DNA from: Cytophagales bacterium
GTDB lineage: Bacteria > Bacteroidota > Bacteroidia > Cytophagales > UBA9547
NCBI GenBank assembly: GCA_025360395.1
Contig: JANYCH010000273.1
Location: 1-6,220, forward strand
Length of the DNA: 6,220 nt
Reading direction: 5' to 3'
Under the pieces are notes generated by a model that saw only the letters and a list, made by a program, of their open reading frames with translations, was not told where the DNA came from and did not search any database. This document shows positions 5,628 to 6,220 of this stretch, in pieces; the stretch's first letter is position 1, and each line of letters begins with the position of its first letter. A program made the translations under genes and the position numbers.

Positions 5628-6220
5628 TTAGGCCGCCTTAGCTTTAATATGATGCGGCATTTCGATTGGAATACCTGGTGCCATTTTTATTATCCTTAAA
5701 GCAGATAACATTTTTATAACCGGATAAGTAGGGTCAAATTCAAACCATTTAGAAGCGAAATTCGAGTTCAATGGATTTTTGTGATGGTTGTTTTGAAACA
5801 ATTCTCCACCCATCACAAGGTCAAAAACCAATGAGTTTTTAGATTTATCATTGTTATCATAGTTGCTGTAACCATACATGTGGCCACACCAGTTTACAAC
5901 TGCGCCATGTACGGGGCCCATTAAGAAGTGAATTGGTAGCAATAAATATAAATACCACATCCCAGCAGGAACAAAGTACATGTAAAATAACACGTAAAGT
6001 GTACCCCAGCCCATTCTTGACATCCAGGTATCTCCAAGAGATTCTATAAATCTCCATTGTGGAATGTCTTTAGCAAAACGGTCTTCAGGTTTCCTTGTGA
6101 AGGCGAAATAATCATTATAAATATTTTTAGTATCCCACATCATTTTAAACAAATTGTTTGTGTTATGAGGTGAATGTGGGTCTTGTGGAGTATCGCTGTA
6201 AGCATGGTGCATTCTGTGAA
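5628..6220 (-). CDS. Fatty acid (acyl-CoA/acyl-ACP) desaturase, N-terminus beyond the window
   Basis: Some 196 residues are visible. The frame stays open to the right edge, where it reads HRMHHAYSDTPQDPHSP. This is the second histidine box (HRxHH) of membrane delta-9-type desaturases, so the ATG at 6212 is an internal Met and roughly the first 60-70 residues, with histidine box 1, lie outside. A hydrophobic hairpin at about 70-107 of the visible part (counted from that Met) is the second membrane pair. NWCGHMYGY (107-115) supplies the extra metal-ligand His, and GGELFQNNHHKNP (135-147) is the third box. The C-terminal FEFDPTYPVIKMLSAL is typical of Bacteroidota members. The enzyme would be a di-iron membrane protein that puts a double bond into acyl chains and so adjusts membrane fluidity. 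The third box reads QNNHH rather than HNxHH, which I believe occurs in a bacterial subgroup. Confidence 0.92.
   Translation of the reverse strand, partial: HRMHHAYSDTPQDPHSPHNTNNLFKMMWDTKNIYNDYFAFTRKPEDRFAKDIPQWRFIESLGDTWMSRMGWGTLYVLFYMYFVPAGMWYLYLLLPIHFLMGPVHGAVVNWCGHMYGYSNYDNNDKSKNSLVFDLVMGGELFQNNHHKNPLNSNFASKWFEFDPTYPVIKMLSALRIIKMAPGIPIEMPHHIKAKAA

Noticed and set aside
1..6220. Mobile element, defence island or multi-gene novel system
   Set aside because: No transposase, integrase, nuclease, toxin-antitoxin pair, terminal repeats or CRISPR-like repeats were seen. The genes alternate in orientation and belong to unrelated, common families.

Overview
This is an AT-rich stretch of bacterial chromosome. 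It most likely comes from the phylum Bacteroidota (Cytophagia, Sphingobacteriia or Chitinophagia type). Four things point there: the protein flavour of every gene, the absence of Shine-Dalgarno sequences before the starts, the short AT-rich leaders, and at least one exact TAnnTTTG promoter -7 element. Genus and species cannot be read from the sequence. No transposase, integrase, CRISPR array, tRNA or rRNA was found, and the content looks like ordinary housekeeping and accessory metabolism.

Left block, + strand (1-1610): the 3' part of a DUF3052-like gene, cut by the window edge. Next comes a DltE-like short-chain dehydrogenase with one in-frame amber codon (598-600) but otherwise intact. A small VOC/3-dmu-9_3-mt family protein follows. 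The gaps are 31 and 53 bases, so the three may be cotranscribed.

Middle block (1618-4767): a PA0069-family radical SAM protein on the - strand meets the VOC gene tail to tail, 7 bases apart. A YeeZ-like NAD(P)-binding epimerase/dehydratase-type protein on the + strand diverges from the radical SAM gene across an 85-base spacer with candidate promoters on both strands. A secreted serine beta-lactamase-like hydrolase on the - strand ends on the same CTAG tetranucleotide as the epimerase gene.

Right block (4836-6220): aroE (shikimate dehydrogenase) on the + strand diverges from the serine hydrolase. It converges on a fatty acid desaturase on the - strand, whose N-terminus lies beyond the right edge. 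A good intrinsic terminator for the desaturase transcript sits between the last two.

The genes do not form one pathway. They are mostly single units in alternating orientation: cofactor-dependent oxidoreductases, a cell-envelope hydrolase, one aromatic amino acid biosynthesis enzyme and one lipid desaturase. The most notable observation is the single amber codon in the short-chain dehydrogenase. I did not find a convincing undescribed multi-gene system.
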